Both the position numbers and the translations under genes were made by a program. This document shows positions 8,661-10,384 of a stretch of DNA of 10,384 nt, piece after piece (within the stretch, counting starts at the first letter, position 1; the number at the start of each line of letters is the position of its first letter). The DNA comes from Euperipatoides rowelli (Eukaryota; Onychophora; Udeonychophora; Euonychophora; Peripatopsidae), in NCBI GenBank assembly GCA_003024985.2, contig PXIH01S0004223.1. One strand, 5' to 3'. Under the pieces are notes generated by a model that saw nothing but the letters and a program-made list of their open reading frames with translations, was not told the DNA's origin and searched no databases.

Positions 8661-9530
8661 AACTACCTTTGTGGAGGCGTTAGGAGTGAGAATTAATTTT
8701 TCCAAATCCTATGTGTGAGATGTGGATGGAGGTAGGGCTATTCCGTACTGAGATATGTGAGGTGAGCATGGCACTATATTAGGAATTCTGTTTCCATTGA
8801 AAATTCAGGCATTATGACTATCATATTTTATTGCTAATAAAATATCAACATCGTGGGGGATGGAGATAAAGGGTGAGGCTTATAAAAGTGCTGATAATTA
8901 CAAAATTTATTTATAATTTTGTCCATGCAAATATTTTCATGAAGGAAAAGCATTTTGCTTAATTTATGGGTTAAAAAATATTCGGAAATAAAAGACCTAA
9001 TACAACTGGATACTCGAATAAAGTTATTGGCAAAAGCTACAATCTGGAATGACAGGGCAATGTCTGAATATAAGAATTCTCATGTGAATCTGAAAAAATA
9101 TTAGGTACTCATGTGGAAGGAACTTTAGAAAATTTTATGATTAAGTTTGCACTTGATATTTTGCCCATTAAAGTCAGGTTGCTGGGGTGTGGGCAAGAAG
9201 AATACTCTGGACACTTATTTCAGGAATGTTCAAAAGGAGGAAGTCTCACTTTGATGGCATTGGAAGTCTTTGGGGGGTACAGATAGTAAAGTTAAGAAGT
9301 TTGTTTAGGTGGTGTTGTTCTCCTTGTGGAAAGTACAGTGTGGGATTGTGTGTCATGCCCTAGATGGTGGTGATTATCTGGGAAGCTACATGAGTAATAT
9401 ACATGAAGAATATAAAATAGACTTGTTCTCTCTCTCAGAGAAATTGTTTAGTAGGATGTGGGATAGAGAGGTGGTTACTTGAGTAGGAGATGGTTGGTTA
9501 GGTGGGAGGGAGAGTAGGGAAGAAGATTAT
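8661..9530 (+). pseudogene. LINE copy B ORF2: C-terminal region with zinc motif
   Basis: Most of this stretch is frame-broken. The one clear signature is at 9188-9229: Cys-Gly-Gln-Glu-Glu-Tyr...Gly-His-Leu-Phe-Gln-Glu-Cys, the His/Cys-containing C-terminal motif of L1/Tx1-type ORF2 proteins, which has the usual form C-G-x-x-E-x-x-x-H-[LM]-F-x-x-C. It is preceded in the same frame by DILPIKVRLLG, where relatives have Leu-Pro-x-[KR]-[VL]-x-[LR]. No clear end codon can be fixed; coding appears to fade before 9530, and the 3' untranslated part follows. Confidence 0.7.
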
Positions 9531-9650
9531 ATTTAAAAGCAGTAGTAGTATCAATGTGTGTCTTATAATTGTTTTTTTCTGAATTGTATGTTATTTTGTA
9601 ACCCTGGTTTGGACTTAAAATTGTTTTTTTTTTTTAAATTTGTATAATTT

Positions 9651-9671
9651 AATAAAATAATAATAAAAAAA
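9651..9671 (+). terminator. Polyadenylation signal and A-rich tail of LINE copy B
   Basis: AATAAA at 9651-9656 runs directly into an AAT-repeat and a final run of seven A (to 9671). This marks the 3' end of the plus-strand LINE, the usual end of a retrotransposed copy. No matching duplication was found at a 5' border. Confidence 0.65.
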
Positions 9672-9777
9672 GTTTTTTGCTTAAATGCAATTTGTAATTT
9701 GAATTATCGCCATCATGAAAACTGGTGGTTTATTTTAAGTTTTTTTTTGTTGTTGTTTTTTCACTTAATTTTTTTTN

Positions 9778-9843
9778 AAATATGTTTTACCTCACACAGG
9801 GGGTGAAACAATTCTTTTTATTTACATATATACAAGGAATTTT
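9778..9843. repeat. Palindrome-core repeat, copy 1 (split by SINE)
   Basis: This is about 66 bases matching 10233-10296 closely. It contains an imperfect 9-bp inverted repeat (9784-9792 and 9801-9809) around an 8-base loop, followed by tatttacatata. The two arm differences from copy 2 are C to T changes that still allow G-T pairing. A SINE starts directly after it. Confidence 0.75.
9830..9843. repeat. SINE target-site duplication, distal copy
   Basis: The 14 bases atacaaggaatttt are identical to 10127-10140. They bracket the SINE on its 3' (A-rich) side. Confidence 0.75.
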
Positions 9844-10126
9844 TTTTTTAAATAAATTTCCTCTCCAAGAGGAGAAGAAGTGTATTTTTTTTTTTTTGGT
9901 TACTTAAATTGAACTTATAATTGACTATAATATCTGATTGAAACACTAAATACAGGTTCCTTGATTTTACAAGGGCAGCGTACTTGGAAAAACCCGACGC
10001 GAGCTGTTAAAACTAGGGAAAAAACCGTTCCTTAACTGCCCAAGCTGAGGCGCGAACCTGTACACCTCAGCATATGCCTTCGATTCATCAAGCGGAAGTG
10101 AATCCGCTCGACCACGGAACCGAGAC
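9844..10126 (-). mobile_element. tRNA-derived SINE, about 283 bp
   Basis: Read on the minus strand, the element begins with a tRNA-related head of about 80 bases containing pol III box A (tggtcgagcgg) and box B (ggttcgcgcct) separated by 45 bases. That spacing fits a class II tRNA with a long variable arm (Ser or Leu type). A body follows in which gggcag and ctgccc (10036-10041 and 9973-9978) could pair as a stem of about 69 bases overall. Next come an AT-rich stretch, an internal run of 12-13 A (9885-9897 as T on the plus strand), a small ctcc/ggag hairpin region and a terminal A-run (9841-9850 as T). Flanking 14-bp duplications delimit the insertion. I do not recognise the body as a named SINE superfamily domain. 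SINEs borrow LINE machinery; whether either LINE type here served it cannot be judged. Confidence 0.8.
10048..10114 (-). promoter_or_regulatory. Internal RNA polymerase III promoter of the SINE (A and B boxes)
   Basis: Box A lies at 10104-10114 (tggtcgagcgg, one change from the consensus TRGCNNAGYGG) and box B at 10048-10058 (ggttcgcgcct, close to GGTTCGANNCC). They would direct pol III transcription leftward through the SINE. The acceptor and T stems of a true tRNA do not pair well, so this is not a functional tRNA gene. Confidence 0.7.
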
Positions 10127-10140
10127 ATACAAGGAATTTT
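10127..10140. repeat. SINE target-site duplication, proximal copy
   Basis: The 14 bases atacaaggaatttt lie at the tRNA-like head of the SINE and are identical to 9830-9843. The next bases (tatttacatat) continue the host repeat. Confidence 0.75.
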
Positions 10141-10232
10141 TATTTACATATTATTTAATCATTACTCATTTCAGAATTGAAACCTAGCCTCAGTAAATCG
10201 ATTGGGCTTCAGCTTATTTTACTTATTTTTTA

Positions 10233-10296
10233 AAATATGTTTCACCCACACAGGGGGTGAAACAATTCTTTATTTACATATAGACAAGTAAATTTT
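10233..10296. repeat. Palindrome-core repeat, copy 2 (uninterrupted)
   Basis: The second copy has a perfect 9-bp inverted repeat: gtttcaccc at 10239-10247, loop acacagg, gggtgaaac at 10255-10263. It then continues through tatttacatatagacaagtaaattttatttaca without an insertion, so it shows what copy 1 would look like with no SINE. A T-rich run precedes both copies. Confidence 0.75.
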
Positions 10297-10311
10297 ATTT
10301 ACAATGTTGGT

Positions 10312-10384
10312 TTGATGTATAAACTGGTGTTCATTTTGGGTTGATGTATAAACTGGTGTTCATCTTTGGTTGATGTATAAACTG
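10312..10384. repeat. 29-bp tandem repeat (minisatellite), cut by window end
   Basis: Units starting ttgatgtataaactggtg begin at 10312, 10341 and 10370, an exact 29-bp period. Differences are confined to the T-rich end of the unit. About 2.5 units are visible, and the array runs off the window. Confidence 0.9.

Larger units (their letters stand above)
5229..9671 (+). mobile_element. Decayed near-full-layout LINE copy B (L1/Tx1-like)
   Basis: A second non-LTR retrotransposon, in the orientation opposite to copy A. From 5' to 3' it has a promoter-like site (5264-5283), ORF1 from the Met at 5277 with two zinc knuckles and an acidic tail, ORF2 from the Met at 6579 with endonuclease, linker, RT and a C-terminal Cys-Gly...His...Cys motif, and a 3' tail with AATAAA and an A-rich end (9651-9671). 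The overall span (about 4.4 kb or more) fits a copy with little truncation, but small deletions are likely because most blocks sit in different frames. The 5' border is chosen loosely; no target-site duplication could be matched to the tail. Stops and frameshifts in both ORFs rule out activity. Confidence 0.85.

Noticed and set aside
9725-9907. 60-codon plus-strand open frame
   Set aside because: Made mostly of Phe from T-runs, crosses the N at 9777, and overlaps the repeat and the SINE.
10045-10126. Functional tRNA gene on the minus strand
   Set aside because: A and B boxes are present, but the acceptor and T stems do not pair properly, and the sequence continues into a SINE body with target-site duplications.
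1-10384. CRISPR array, bacterial operon or phage genes
   Set aside because: The only regular repeat (29 bp at the end) has no spacers, and all coding signals are eukaryotic retroelements.

Overview
The window looks like repeat-rich, AT-rich animal nuclear DNA; I see no intact host gene. Every recognisable protein signature belongs to a retroelement: two decayed non-LTR retrotransposons (LINEs), a remnant of a Penelope-like element and a tRNA-derived SINE. The LINEs carry an ORF1 with zinc knuckles and an ORF2 with AP-type endonuclease, reverse transcriptase and a C-terminal zinc motif, which is the architecture of the L1/Tx1 group common in aquatic vertebrates. That suggests a vertebrate with a large, transposon-laden genome (fish, lungfish, amphibian or jawless vertebrate), but the species cannot be read from the sequence. 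Two single N positions (801, 9777) show that this is draft assembly.

Layout. Positions 1-3550, minus strand: LINE copy A, with ORF1 remnant (3550 to 2485), endonuclease (2357 to 1715), endonuclease-RT linker (1607 to 1014, a 197-codon open stretch) and RT remnant running towards the window start. Positions 3573-4201: an imperfect inverted repeat with arms of about 192 and 196 bp around a spacer of about 240 bp. Positions 4290-4650, plus strand: a GIY-YIG nuclease remnant typical of Penelope-like elements. Positions 4651-5228: unassigned, possibly LINE 5' leader. Positions 5229-9671, plus strand: LINE copy B, nearly full length in layout, from an ETS/YY1-like site at its 5' end to an AATAAA/A-rich tail, broken by many stops and frameshifts. 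Positions 9778-10296: two copies of a short repeat with a palindromic core; the first is split by a minus-strand tRNA-derived SINE (9844-10126) flanked by 14-bp target-site duplications. Positions 10312-10384: a 29-bp tandem repeat running off the end.

Copies A and B lie head to head (5' ends facing) and are related but diverged. Both show the same unusual zinc-knuckle features, so these probably come from their common source lineage rather than from decay. Neither LINE can be active: ORF1 and ORF2 are interrupted in both. The main points of interest are the SINE insertion with an unoccupied sister copy a few hundred bases away, the inverted repeat beside the Penelope-like fragment, and the promoter-like motif over the ORF1 start of copy B.
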